DNA from: Burkholderiales bacterium
Lineage (GTDB): Bacteria; Pseudomonadota; Gammaproteobacteria; Burkholderiales; SG8-39
Reading direction: 5' to 3'
Length of the DNA stretch: 5,127 bases
NCBI GenBank assembly: GCA_025929745.1
Contig: JAICPQ010000199.1
Location: forward strand, 1-5,127
The position numbers and the translations under genes were made by a program. A model generated the notes under the pieces. It was not told the origin of the DNA and searched no databases. It saw only the letters and a program-made list of their open reading frames with translations. This document shows, piece by piece, positions 1 through 5,127 of this stretch. How positions within the stretch are numbered: the stretch's first letter is position 1; the number at the start of each line of letters is the position of its first letter.

Positions 1-313
1 AATAGGGCGGCGGGTAGTAGCCGTACCAGGACCACGGATAAGCGAATCCGAACCCGACACCGACGAACGTTGTGCTGTGGTGATGGCCGTGATGATGGTG
101 GCCCTTGAAGTGGCTATGGCCATGGCCGACATGCCCTCCGTAGACCTTGCCGCCGCTGGCATGCCCTCCGTAGACCTTGCCGCCACTGACATGCCCGCCG
201 TAGGCCTTGGCGCCGCCGACATGTCCGCCGCCGCCCTTGCGCGCAAGCGCCGATTCGCTAACAACTACTGCGAGCGCAAGAAGTAGTGCTGTGGCTGTGG
301 CCGCCGCACGCAT
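1..313 (-). CDS. Exported Gly/His-rich repeat protein, C-terminus cut by window edge
   Basis: This frame stays open from ATG at 313-311 to the left edge, giving 104 codons with no stop. An in-frame TAG lies three codons upstream, so this is the first possible start; I see no clear Shine-Dalgarno site. The protein opens with a Sec-type signal peptide of about 24 residues (Ala/Leu/Val core, ending SALA before RKGG). Next come three 10-residue units of the type GGHVSGGKVY and a degenerate fourth, then a His-rich stretch (GHGHSHFKGHHHHGHHH), then an aromatic tail (FGFAYPWSWYGYYPPPY) that reaches the edge. It would be periplasmic, cell-surface or secreted. His clusters of this kind often bind Ni, Zn or Cu, but that role is inference. 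It lies 37 nt downstream of the transporter on the same strand, so it may be the last gene of that transcript. I do not recognise a named family. The reading frame is well supported by the signal peptide and periodic repeats; the function is unknown. Confidence 0.8.
   Translation of the reverse strand, partial: MRAAATATALLLALAVVVSESALARKGGGGHVGGAKAYGGHVSGGKVYGGHASGGKVYGGHVGHGHSHFKGHHHHGHHHSTTFVGVGFGFAYPWSWYGYYPPPY
130..219 (-). repeat. Three 30-bp tandem repeats coding for 10-residue units
   Basis: Three head-to-tail 30-bp units begin at 130, 160 and 190, each starting CATGCCC on the plus strand, with a decayed fourth at about 220-243. Units 1 and 2 match at 28 of 30 bases, and units 2 and 3 at 25 of 30. 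The period is a multiple of three, so the reading frame is kept. In the protein they give GGH(V/A)(S/G)G(K/A)K(V/A)Y-type units. Recent duplication by slippage or unequal exchange is the simplest explanation. Confidence 0.85.
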
Positions 314-350
314 CGCTTTAGGCTACACCCGTCGGCGCGCAAGAGGGTAA

Positions 351-1421
351 CTAGTTGTTACACCGGCCGCTTTTCTCAGTGGTTGTCTGGCGTAACGGGA
401 GCATCAGTGCGCCGGCAGAAGCTAGAAGCGCGATCAGCGCGCTCCACAGCGCGGCGTCGAAGCCGAGCGAGCGCTCTGCTAGGAAGCTGACGATCAACGG
501 ACCTGCGACCTGACTCGCCGCGAAGGAAGCCGTCATCGCCGCGACGAGCACATAAGCGCCGCCGCCGGCCACTTCGCGCGCTACCTGGACGCCTGCGAGC
601 GTTGCAACGACGAAGGTGCCGCCGACGAGAAGCGCGCAGCCGATGATTCCCGTCAGGCCTTGGACGAAAAGCGCGCTGGCGACGCCAAGAGCCATGACGC
701 ACGTGCTCGCCATCCACAGGCGACGACCGTTCAGGCGGCGTGCAAAGGCGCCGGCCATAAGCGTGGATGCGACCGCGGCCGCGCCGAACACCGGCCATGC
801 CCATCCGAAGATTGCCGGGTTCTGGATCACCGCCTTCGCCATGACCGGCACGAACGTCGCCGGAATGATGTAGCCGATGCCGAAAGCGGCGTAGCACGCG
901 ACGAGGCGAAGTGCGTCGGGCGTCCAGCGATAGCGGGTGAAAGGAACCTTGGTCGCGCTGCCCACGTCCTTGACCACCGGCCATACCGTAGCGGTGACGA
1001 GGAAACCGGCGACGCCCAGGAGCAGCCACGCCATGCGTGAGCCGGCGCCGAGCGTCATGAGCGCGATGCACAGAGCGCCGGCGAAGACGATCCCGGCGCC
1101 GACGCCGGCAAACACCACCCCATTCAGCGCCGGACGGCCGAGAACCGCAAGGCGCGCCGCGCACCATGAGCTCACGTGAATCAGCACCCAGGCGCTCGAT
1201 ACCCCGGCGAGCGCGCGGAGTGCCAGGTAAGCCAGCATGTCGTTGGCGAATGCCATCGCCACAGTCGCGGCCGCAGTGATGGCGAGTGACGCGCGCACTG
1301 CATGGTCGGTTCGCGCCGGCTGCACCATCGCCCAGAGCGCGCCTATGAGGTAGCCCACATAGTTCGCCGCGGCGAGCCGGCCGCCATCGGCGAGCGAGAG
1401 GCCGGTGTCCTCCTGCATCAT
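351..1421 (-). CDS. MFS transporter of the YbfB/YjiJ type (MFS_4)
   Basis: An inner-membrane carrier of the major facilitator superfamily; its substrate cannot be read from sequence. From ATG 1421 it has 356 residues, mostly hydrophobic helices. One stretch (GYIIPATFVPVMAK, about residues 183-196) resembles what I recall of YbfB/YjiJ proteins. A short basic loop (ARRLNGRR, about 227-234) sits where MFS proteins carry a motif-A-like turn in the second half. The family usually has about 390-400 residues and 12 helices. Here helix 1 is encoded upstream of this ATG: the codons immediately before it read GIGRFAFTPILP, which is the conserved end of helix 1 in this family. The listed start is therefore only the first conventional start codon and probably gives a truncated model; see the entry at 1422-1535. 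Stop is TAG at 353-351. The gene follows the CX10C protein gene closely and precedes the Gly/His-rich gene, all on the same strand. Confidence 0.85.
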   Translation of the reverse strand: MMQEDTGLSLADGGRLAAANYVGYLIGALWAMVQPARTDHAVRASLAITAAATVAMAFANDMLAYLALRALAGVSSAWVLIHVSSWCAARLAVLGRPALNGVVFAGVGAGIVFAGALCIALMTLGAGSRMAWLLLGVAGFLVTATVWPVVKDVGSATKVPFTRYRWTPDALRLVACYAAFGIGYIIPATFVPVMAKAVIQNPAIFGWAWPVFGAAAVASTLMAGAFARRLNGRRLWMASTCVMALGVASALFVQGLTGIIGCALLVGGTFVVATLAGVQVAREVAGGGAYVLVAAMTASFAASQVAGPLIVSFLAERSLGFDAALWSALIALLASAGALMLPLRQTTTEKSGRCNN

Positions 1422-1535
1422 CGGCAGGATCGGCGTGAAAGCGAAGCGGCCGATTCCCTGCGCGAGCGCAAGCGCGAGCAGCCCGGCAAGGGCTGTGATC
1501 CCCGCGATGCTTGAGCTTCGAGCGATGAACGAAGA
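1422..1535 (-). other. Probable N-terminal coding extension of the MFS gene, without a standard start codon
   Basis: Reading upstream from ATG 1421 in the same frame gives 38 more codons before TAG at 1538-1536. They encode a hydrophobic helix (AGITALAGLLALALAQ) followed by GIGRFAFTPILP, as expected for helix 1 of a YbfB/YjiJ carrier. The stretch has no in-frame ATG, GTG or TTG, and no ATG or GTG in any minus-strand frame between 1422 and about 1604. The candidates are ATC at 1526-1524, which would start the protein (M)ARSSSIAG and give 391 residues, the normal family length, and CTG at 1481-1479, which would cut into helix 1. Neither has a visible Shine-Dalgarno site. ATC differs by one base from ATG, so a substitution, a sequencing error or true non-standard initiation coupled to the preceding gene are all possible. 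Confidence 0.7.
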
Positions 1536-1865
1536 CTAACGCGCGCCGGCGCCGCCGGTCGTGCCGCCGCCGACGCCCGGACCGGTGCTTCCTGCGCCGG
1601 AGCCCATTCCGATCGACTCCGGTCCACGCTCGGGCCCGGGGCCCGCGTGCGGCGCTCGCTCGTCCCGGCGTGCCGCATCGCGCAGCGCGCGCAGGCAGCG
1701 CTCCTTCTCATCGCCGCGCATGGCTTCGCAGCGCTGCAGATCCCTGTCGACCGCCGCGGCGGGTCGCGACGGGAGCGGCGTGTCGCGGATCCGCGTGCCG
1801 GGGCCGTCGGCCCACGCGTTCAAAGTGAAGCTCAAGAGAGCACCGACGGCGTAGGACCTGATCAT
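1536..1865 (-). CDS. Small exported CX10C protein, 109 residues, unknown function
   Basis: Starts at ATG 1865-1863 and ends at TAG 1538-1536. I chose this start over an in-frame one 43 codons upstream because it places a clean signal peptide at the N-terminus (about 19 residues, ending NAWA before DGPG) and because its A overlaps the stop of the preceding gene (TGATG), the usual geometry for translational coupling. No separate Shine-Dalgarno site is evident. The mature part is charged, with a CEAMRGDEKERCL motif (Cys46 and Cys57, ten residues apart), then an Arg/Ala-rich helix and a low-complexity Gly/Pro/Ser tail (about residues 73-109). The two cysteines could form a disulfide in the periplasm (inference). 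The motif aligns with one in the upstream neighbour at 1865-2185, so the two are probably related. I do not recognise a named family. Its stop is in the same reading frame as the MFS gene that follows. Confidence 0.72.
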   Translation of the reverse strand: MIRSYAVGALLSFTLNAWADGPGTRIRDTPLPSRPAAAVDRDLQRCEAMRGDEKERCLRALRDAARRDERAPHAGPGPERGPESIGMGSGAGSTGPGVGGGTTGGAGAR

Positions 1866-2185
1866 CAGCGCACCGTGCTGGTCGGCGGAGTGCTTTGTGG
1901 CCAAGTGGTTCCAGGCGGCTGGGTGCTCCCGCCAGTGGCAGCATTGCCGGCCTGGAGGCATTTGTCCCTTTCGGCGCCGATCAAGTTTTCGCACGGGTTG
2001 AGTCCGCCCACCGGCCTGGAGCCGAGAGCCGGCGGCGGGCCACCGAGGGTCGGAGGTGTTGCCGGCGTCACTGTGCTCGGGGTCTGGGTCGGCGGGACGC
2101 TCGGCGTAGCTTGATCCGGCTGGGTCTGCGCGAGCGCGGTGGCTGCAGCAAGGAACGACAAGGCGGCGCTAAGCGGCTTGAGCAT
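1865..2185 (-). CDS. Small exported Pro/Thr-rich CX10C protein, 106 residues, unknown function
   Basis: Starts at ATG 2185-2183, with a good Shine-Dalgarno site AAAGGAG nine bases upstream, and ends at TGA 1867-1865. The N-terminus is a Sec signal peptide of about 19 residues (Leu/Ala core, ending ATALA before QTQP). The mature protein has a Pro/Thr/Gln-rich, probably disordered stretch (about 20-60), then NPCENLIGAERDKCLQAG with Cys65 and Cys76 ten residues apart, then a second low-complexity Gly/Pro/Thr/Ser tail. The cysteine motif matches that of the next gene at C, E, G, E, basic-acidic-basic, C, L. There is no lipobox, so it is predicted to be soluble in the periplasm or secreted. The gene overlaps the 3' end of the topoisomerase gene by 17 nt in another frame and shares one base with the next start. 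The role is unknown; similar small Cys-pair proteins in proteobacteria are generally annotated as hypothetical. Confidence 0.75.
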   Translation of the reverse strand: MLKPLSAALSFLAAATALAQTQPDQATPSVPPTQTPSTVTPATPPTLGGPPPALGSRPVGGLNPCENLIGAERDKCLQAGNAATGGSTQPPGTTWPQSTPPTSTVR

Positions 2186-3104
2186 GATGGGAAGCTCCTT
2201 TGGCCGCGGCGCGGCGGCGCAGGCGGGAGAGGGATTTCTTGAGGGCAGGCACGAGCGAACGCTGACGGCGCCCGCGCGCGAGCAGGCGCACGACGCACGC
2301 CTCGACGCTGCGGCTCGTCATCGCCCCCGCGAGGGTGCCGTCGACGTAAGCATCGATCACCGCAGGGTGGATGTAGCACTTGCGGCACACCGCCTTGGTA
2401 TTGCCAAGCTGGCGCGCTACGCGCTCGATGGCGTGCGACAGGCCATTCTTCGGTCCGCACTCACTCAACGCTTCGGCGGCTAGGACGGTGCCCGCCCAGG
2501 TGCGGAAGTCCTTGCTCGTGAACTCTTCGCCGGCAATGCTCTTCAGGTAGGCATTGACGTCGGCCGAATCGACCGCGCGAGTCTCGCCGTCCTCGTCGAC
2601 GTACTGGAAAAGCTCGTAACCGGGGAGGTCGCGCATGCGGCGCACGATCTCCGCGAGGCTGCGATCGTGCAGCGCGAACTGGTGCCACACGCCGCTCTTG
2701 CCGCGGAAGCGGAACTCCAGCTTCGTGCCGTTCACGCGCACCTGGCGTGTGCGCAGCGTGGTGAGCCCGTAGGATTCGTTCTCGCGCGCGTACTCGTCGT
2801 TACCCACGCGCATGCGCGTCGTCTCCAGCAAGCGCACCACGGTGGCGAGTACCTTGTCGCGCGGCAGACCGGGCAGCGCCAGGTCCTGGCCTACGCGACG
2901 ACGGATGCGCGGCAGCGCCTTTGCAAACGCAAGCATGCGGCTGTACTTCGTCTCGTCGCGCACCTCGCGCCAGCGGCGGTGATACCGATATTGCTTGCGG
3001 CCGCGCGCATCGCGCCCAGTCGCCTGCAGATGGCCGTCCTCGCGCGGGTTAATCCAGACCTGCTCCCAAGCCGGCGGGATGGCGAGTGACTTGATTCGCG
3101 CCAA
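2169..3104 (-). CDS. DNA topoisomerase IB (bacterial, poxvirus-like type)
   Basis: A type IB topoisomerase relaxes supercoils by nicking one strand through a 3'-phosphotyrosine intermediate, without ATP. Positions here count from TTG 3104. The N-terminal DNA-binding part includes SLAIPPAW and HLQATGRDARGRKQYRYH (residues 6-42). The catalytic domain shows the expected residues in order: Arg118 (GLTTLR), Lys136 (RGKSG), Arg201 (KDFRTWAGT), Asn235 (LGNT) and nucleophile Tyr244 (CYIHP). The Asn nine residues before Tyr matches the Deinococcus-type enzyme, where poxvirus enzymes have His. Cys240 and Cys243 flank the nucleophile. The C-terminus is a basic tail. TTG 3104 is the first conventional start in this frame but is almost certainly an internal Leu: family sequence continues upstream (see 3105-3283), so the true protein is about 370 residues. 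Stop is TAG 2171-2169. It is the first gene of the minus-strand cluster and diverges from the kinase gene. Confidence 0.93.
   Translation of the reverse strand: MARIKSLAIPPAWEQVWINPREDGHLQATGRDARGRKQYRYHRRWREVRDETKYSRMLAFAKALPRIRRRVGQDLALPGLPRDKVLATVVRLLETTRMRVGNDEYARENESYGLTTLRTRQVRVNGTKLEFRFRGKSGVWHQFALHDRSLAEIVRRMRDLPGYELFQYVDEDGETRAVDSADVNAYLKSIAGEEFTSKDFRTWAGTVLAAEALSECGPKNGLSHAIERVARQLGNTKAVCRKCYIHPAVIDAYVDGTLAGAMTSRSVEACVVRLLARGRRQRSLVPALKKSLSRLRRRAAAKGASHHAQAA
2195..2201 (-). promoter_or_regulatory. Ribosome binding site AAAGGAG inside the topoisomerase gene's 3' end
   Basis: The minus strand reads AAAGGAG nine bases before ATG 2185. It lies within the last codons of the topoisomerase gene, so ribosomes finishing that gene pass directly over it. 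It is the clearest Shine-Dalgarno site in the minus-strand cluster and fixes the start of the 106-residue protein. Confidence 0.7.
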
Positions 3105-3283
3105 CGTTTCGCGCTCGCGTACGGCCCTGCCGTTCAGCTGATAACTAAAGCCGTTGCCGGCACGGCGGCGCGCGATGCCCGCGGCCGCGTCGCTCCCGTA
3201 CCGCAGCCCCGCGGCCCGGGCCGAGCCGGCTGCGTCCGTGTAAGAAGTTCTCAGGGGAAGGTTCCTCGGCGTCCTTTCTTCAT
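3105..3283 (-). other. Upstream coding part of topoisomerase IB, probably frameshifted near its start
   Basis: In frame with the topoisomerase, codons upstream of 3104 read GLRYGSDAAAGIARRRAGNG and then FSYQLNGRAVRERET, which match the usual N-terminal beta-strand region of bacterial type IB enzymes. No in-frame ATG, GTG or TTG occurs before TAA near 3310. An ATG at 3283-3281 is one frame off and stops after ten codons (MKKGRRGTFP, TGA 3253-3251). Adding a single base to the run of four G (plus strand 3254-3257; CCCC on the coding strand) would join MKKGRRGTFP to LRTSYTDAAG and give one uninterrupted protein of 371 residues. A homopolymer sequencing error or a real recent frameshift would both fit. 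The alternative is initiation at CTG 3254-3252, which has GAGG about nine bases upstream. Confidence 0.75.
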
Positions 3284-3446
3284 GCCGCCGGTGCTGCGAT
3301 GAACTTTAGCCTTCGGCCGGACCCCGGTCGGAGGCGGCGCGCTTGTGCGGCAGCCGCCTGCTCCCGGTCCGTCTCCGGGTGCTTGCGTTTTTGCGTCATG
3401 CCGGCGCTACCCGCAAACTACATGCCACGATTACCATTCGCGCTCG
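3284..3446. other. Divergent intergenic spacer between topoisomerase and kinase genes
   Basis: About 160 bp separates the probable starts of the two oppositely oriented transcripts, so promoters for both should lie here or just inside the adjoining sequence. I found no convincing sigma-70 pair on either strand. The plus strand has a tandem TTGCGTTT-TTGCGT (3383-3396) that could be part of a -35 region or a short operator, but no good -10 element lies at the right spacing. An imperfect inverted repeat lies at 3318-3371. I see no gene of its own in this stretch. Confidence 0.4.
3318..3371 (+). repeat. Imperfect nested inverted repeat in the presumed kinase leader
   Basis: AGGCGGC (3332-3338) is complementary to GCCGCCT (3353-3359), leaving a 14-nt loop. 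Outside it, CGGACC (3318-3323) is complementary to GGTCCG (3366-3371), with an unequal internal loop between. The folded form would bury the GGAGG at 3330-3334 and expose the GTG at 3345. Such pairings arise easily in DNA of this GC content, so a regulatory role is only a possibility. Confidence 0.3.
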
Positions 3447-4583
3447 ATGATGCCGCTTCGCCCGATGGCCGCGCTCCTGCAACGGCTGGTCGACAAGATC
3501 GACCCGCACGAAGGGCGTTATCGCATGCTCTTCGAGCGCAGCCCGCTGCCGATGTGGGTGGTCGATACACAGACACTGCGTTTCCTTGCCGTGAACGACG
3601 CTGGCTTGCGCCTCTACGAATATTCCCGCAATGAATTTCTCGCCATGACGGCTTCCGAGATCAGCCGTGGCGAGGAGATTCCGTTCCGCGATTTCCTGCG
3701 CCGCGAAGGCGGTGAAGTGCTGCATGGCGTGTTCCGGCACGCAAAAAAAACCGGCGAGATGATCGACATCGAGGGCGTGGGACACCTGGTCGCGTGGCGC
3801 GGCCGTCCGGCGCGCCTGGTGCAGATCAACGACATCACCGAGCGCCTGCGCACGCAGCAGACGCTCGAGCGCCTGAATCGCGAGCTCGAGCTCTCGCACG
3901 AGCGCCTGCGCGCGCTGTCGCGGCGCCTGTTCGAGGTGCAGGAAGAGGAGCGCCGCCGCCTCGCGCGCGACCTGCACGACGACGTGGGACAGGCGCTCAC
4001 GGCGCTCAAAATCCAACTCGAGTCGCTGGCGCGCGGCGGCGCGGGCGAGCTCGCGGCGCGCTCGCGTGTCGAGGAATGCGTCGATACCGTGCAGCACATG
4101 CTCGAGCGTGTGCGTCAGCTCTCGCTCAGCCTGCGCCCGCCGCAGCTCGACGACCTCGGCCTCGCCGCGGCGCTGCGCTCGCACATCGACCGCCAGGCGC
4201 GCGTCGCCGGCTTGCAGGCGCATTTCGAAACCGAGGAGGCGCCGCGCGAGCTGCCGCCCGATACCGAGACCGCTTGCTTTCGCGTCGCCCAGGAGGCCAT
4301 CACGAACGTGCTGCGCCATGCGCGCGCACGCAACGTCTGGGTGCGGCTCTTCACCGCGAATGGGCGGCTCGCAATCTCCGTGCGAGACGACGGCCGCGGC
4401 TTCGATCTCGATTCTGTGCGCGAGCGGGCGGCGAACGGCTCGAGCCTCGGCCTCGTCGGCATGGAGGAGCGCATGGCGCTTGCCGGCGGCTCGTTCGAGC
4501 TGCGCTCGGCGCCCGGCCAGGGCACGGTGCTCCTCGCGACATTCCCGCTGCCCGCCACCGCGAAGGAGCGCGCGCTCGGATGA
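3447..4583 (+). CDS. PAS-domain sensor histidine kinase of the NarL/DegS type
   Basis: A cytoplasmic sensor kinase that autophosphorylates on His and passes the phosphate to the regulator encoded next. Numbering from ATG 3447 (378 residues): a PAS domain (about 24-130, LFERSPLPMWVVD to DITERL), a charged coiled coil (about 134-165), a HisKA_3 dimerisation domain with phosphoacceptor His177 in ARDLHDDVGQ, and a HATPase_c domain with N-box Asn287 (AQEAITNVLRHA), G1 box DDGRGF (314-319), and a G2 region with SLGLVGMEER (333-342) and GQGT. The DxxxQ after the His is the phosphatase motif of this kinase class. There are no membrane segments, so the signal is probably intracellular. Start choice: GTG 3345 has GGAGG ten bases upstream and would add 34 residues, but that stretch has far weaker third-position GC bias and no domain. 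ATG 3450 or 3465 are also possible. The 3' end overlaps the regulator gene by ATGA. Confidence 0.9.
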   Translation: MMPLRPMAALLQRLVDKIDPHEGRYRMLFERSPLPMWVVDTQTLRFLAVNDAGLRLYEYSRNEFLAMTASEISRGEEIPFRDFLRREGGEVLHGVFRHAKKTGEMIDIEGVGHLVAWRGRPARLVQINDITERLRTQQTLERLNRELELSHERLRALSRRLFEVQEEERRRLARDLHDDVGQALTALKIQLESLARGGAGELAARSRVEECVDTVQHMLERVRQLSLSLRPPQLDDLGLAAALRSHIDRQARVAGLQAHFETEEAPRELPPDTETACFRVAQEAITNVLRHARARNVWVRLFTANGRLAISVRDDGRGFDLDSVRERAANGSSLGLVGMEERMALAGGSFELRSAPGQGTVLLATFPLPATAKERALG

Positions 4584-5127
4584 TTCGCGTGCTGCTCGCA
4601 GACGATCACGCGCTGGTTCGCGCCGGCATCCATTCGCTGCTGCAGGGCATGCGCGAGGTGCAGGTCGTGGGCGAGGCCTCGAGCGGCGAGGAGGCGATCG
4701 ACCTCGCCGACCGGCAGCGGCCCGACGTCGTGCTGATGGACATCGCCATGAAGGGGATTACCGGGCTTGAAGCCGCGGCGCGGATGCGCGAGCGCTATCC
4801 CGAGGTGCGCGTGGTGATCCTTTCGATGCACTCCGGCGAGGAGTACGTGCTCCAGGCGCTGCGCGCCGGCGCCGTCGGTTACCTCCTCAAGGACGCCGCG
4901 ACGGGCGAGCTCGAGCTCGCGCTGCGTAGCGTGATGCGCGGCGAGAGCTGGCTCAGCCCTTCGGTCTCGCGCCAGGTGGTCGAAGGCTACATGCATCGCA
5001 CCGGCGGCGAAACCGCGCCCGAGGTGCTGACCGCGCGCCAGCGCGAAGTGCTGAAGCTCGTCGCCGGCGGAAAAAGCACCAAGGAGATCGCTTTCCTTCT
5101 CAACCTCTCGGTGAAGACCGTGGAGAC
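4580..5127 (+). CDS. LuxR/NarL-family response regulator, C-terminus cut by window edge
   Basis: A DNA-binding regulator phosphorylated by the kinase just upstream. ATG 4580 overlaps the kinase stop (ATGA), typical of coupled translation of a cognate pair. The frame stays open for 182 codons to the right edge; the family is usually about 205-220 residues, so some 25-40 are missing. The receiver domain (about 1-120) has acidic residues Asp8 and Asp9, phosphoacceptor Asp54 (VVLMDIAM), Ser82 and Lys104 (YLLKD), all the expected positions. The C-terminal LuxR helix-turn-helix begins at about residue 149 (VLTARQREVLKLVAGGKSTK) and continues through EIAFLLNLSVKTVE, where the window ends inside the recognition helix. 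Target genes are unknown; the divergent topoisomerase cluster is one possibility by position only. Confidence 0.93.
   Translation, partial: MIRVLLADDHALVRAGIHSLLQGMREVQVVGEASSGEEAIDLADRQRPDVVLMDIAMKGITGLEAAARMRERYPEVRVVILSMHSGEEYVLQALRAGAVGYLLKDAATGELELALRSVMRGESWLSPSVSRQVVEGYMHRTGGETAPEVLTARQREVLKLVAGGKSTKEIAFLLNLSVKTVE

Noticed and set aside
130..219. CRISPR-like repeat array
   Set aside because: The units are directly abutting with no spacers and keep a reading frame, so they are protein-coding tandem repeats.
77..286. Plus-strand open frame of 69 codons over the tandem repeats
   Set aside because: Antisense to the signal-peptide-bearing Gly/His-rich frame; its Met/Ala repeats only mirror the 30-bp DNA repeat.
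314..350. Terminator or promoter between the transporter and the Gly/His-rich gene
   Set aside because: The 37-nt gap has no GC stem with a T run and no convincing -10/-35 pair.
376..1167. Second minus-strand frame of 263 codons inside the transporter gene
   Set aside because: Arg/Gly-rich out-of-frame translation of a clear membrane protein; no domain or signal.
1647..2242. Overlapping plus-strand open frames opposite the two small exported proteins
   Set aside because: They lack signal peptides, ribosome sites and recognisable domains, whereas the minus-strand frames have all of the gene-like signals.
3299..3634. Plus-strand frame starting ATGAACTTTAGC that overlaps the kinase start
   Set aside because: It runs out of frame into the kinase PAS region, is Arg/Ala-rich and has no recognisable domain.
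3396..4319. Long minus-strand open frame across the kinase gene
   Set aside because: Antisense shadow of a kinase with all its motifs; long antisense frames are expected in GC-rich coding DNA.
4115..4996. Long minus-strand open frame across the kinase and regulator genes
   Set aside because: It spans the boundary of two well-supported plus-strand genes and has no recognisable domain.

Overview
The window is GC-rich DNA, and its coding sequence favours G or C at third codon positions. The gene families suggest a proteobacterium, most plausibly a betaproteobacterium. That placement is an inference from family content and codon use; no rRNA or other marker gene is present.

Layout. The left two thirds (1 to about 3283) form a tightly packed cluster on the minus strand. 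In transcription order it holds a bacterial type IB DNA topoisomerase (2169-3104, with real coding sequence reaching to about 3254-3283), two small exported proteins that share a CX10C motif (1865-2185 and 1536-1865), a YbfB/YjiJ-type MFS transporter (351-1421, with its first membrane helix encoded further upstream to about 1535), and an exported Gly/His-rich repeat protein that runs off the left edge (313 to 1). Junctions are a 17-nt overlap, a 1-nt TGATG overlap, a near-abutting TAG and a 37-nt gap, so co-transcription is likely. The right third, on the plus strand, is a two-component system: a soluble PAS-containing NarL-type histidine kinase (3447-4583) and a LuxR/NarL-type response regulator (4580 to the right edge) joined by an ATGA overlap. 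The two blocks diverge from a spacer of about 160 bp (3284-3446).

How the genes work together. The kinase and regulator are a cognate pair; their signal and targets cannot be read from this window. The topoisomerase relaxes DNA supercoils. The small exported proteins and the transporter have no assigned substrate, and nothing here shows a shared pathway.

Main oddities. Two minus-strand genes lack a usable start codon at the place where homology to their families begins. The topoisomerase becomes an intact ATG-started frame of 371 residues if one base is added to a GGGG run at 3254-3257. The transporter has no in-frame ATG, GTG or TTG between 1421 and the preceding TAG, and it lies in the same frame as the gene before it. 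The twin CX10C proteins and the 10-residue repeat protein are the least described components. I see no RNA gene, mobile element or CRISPR array.
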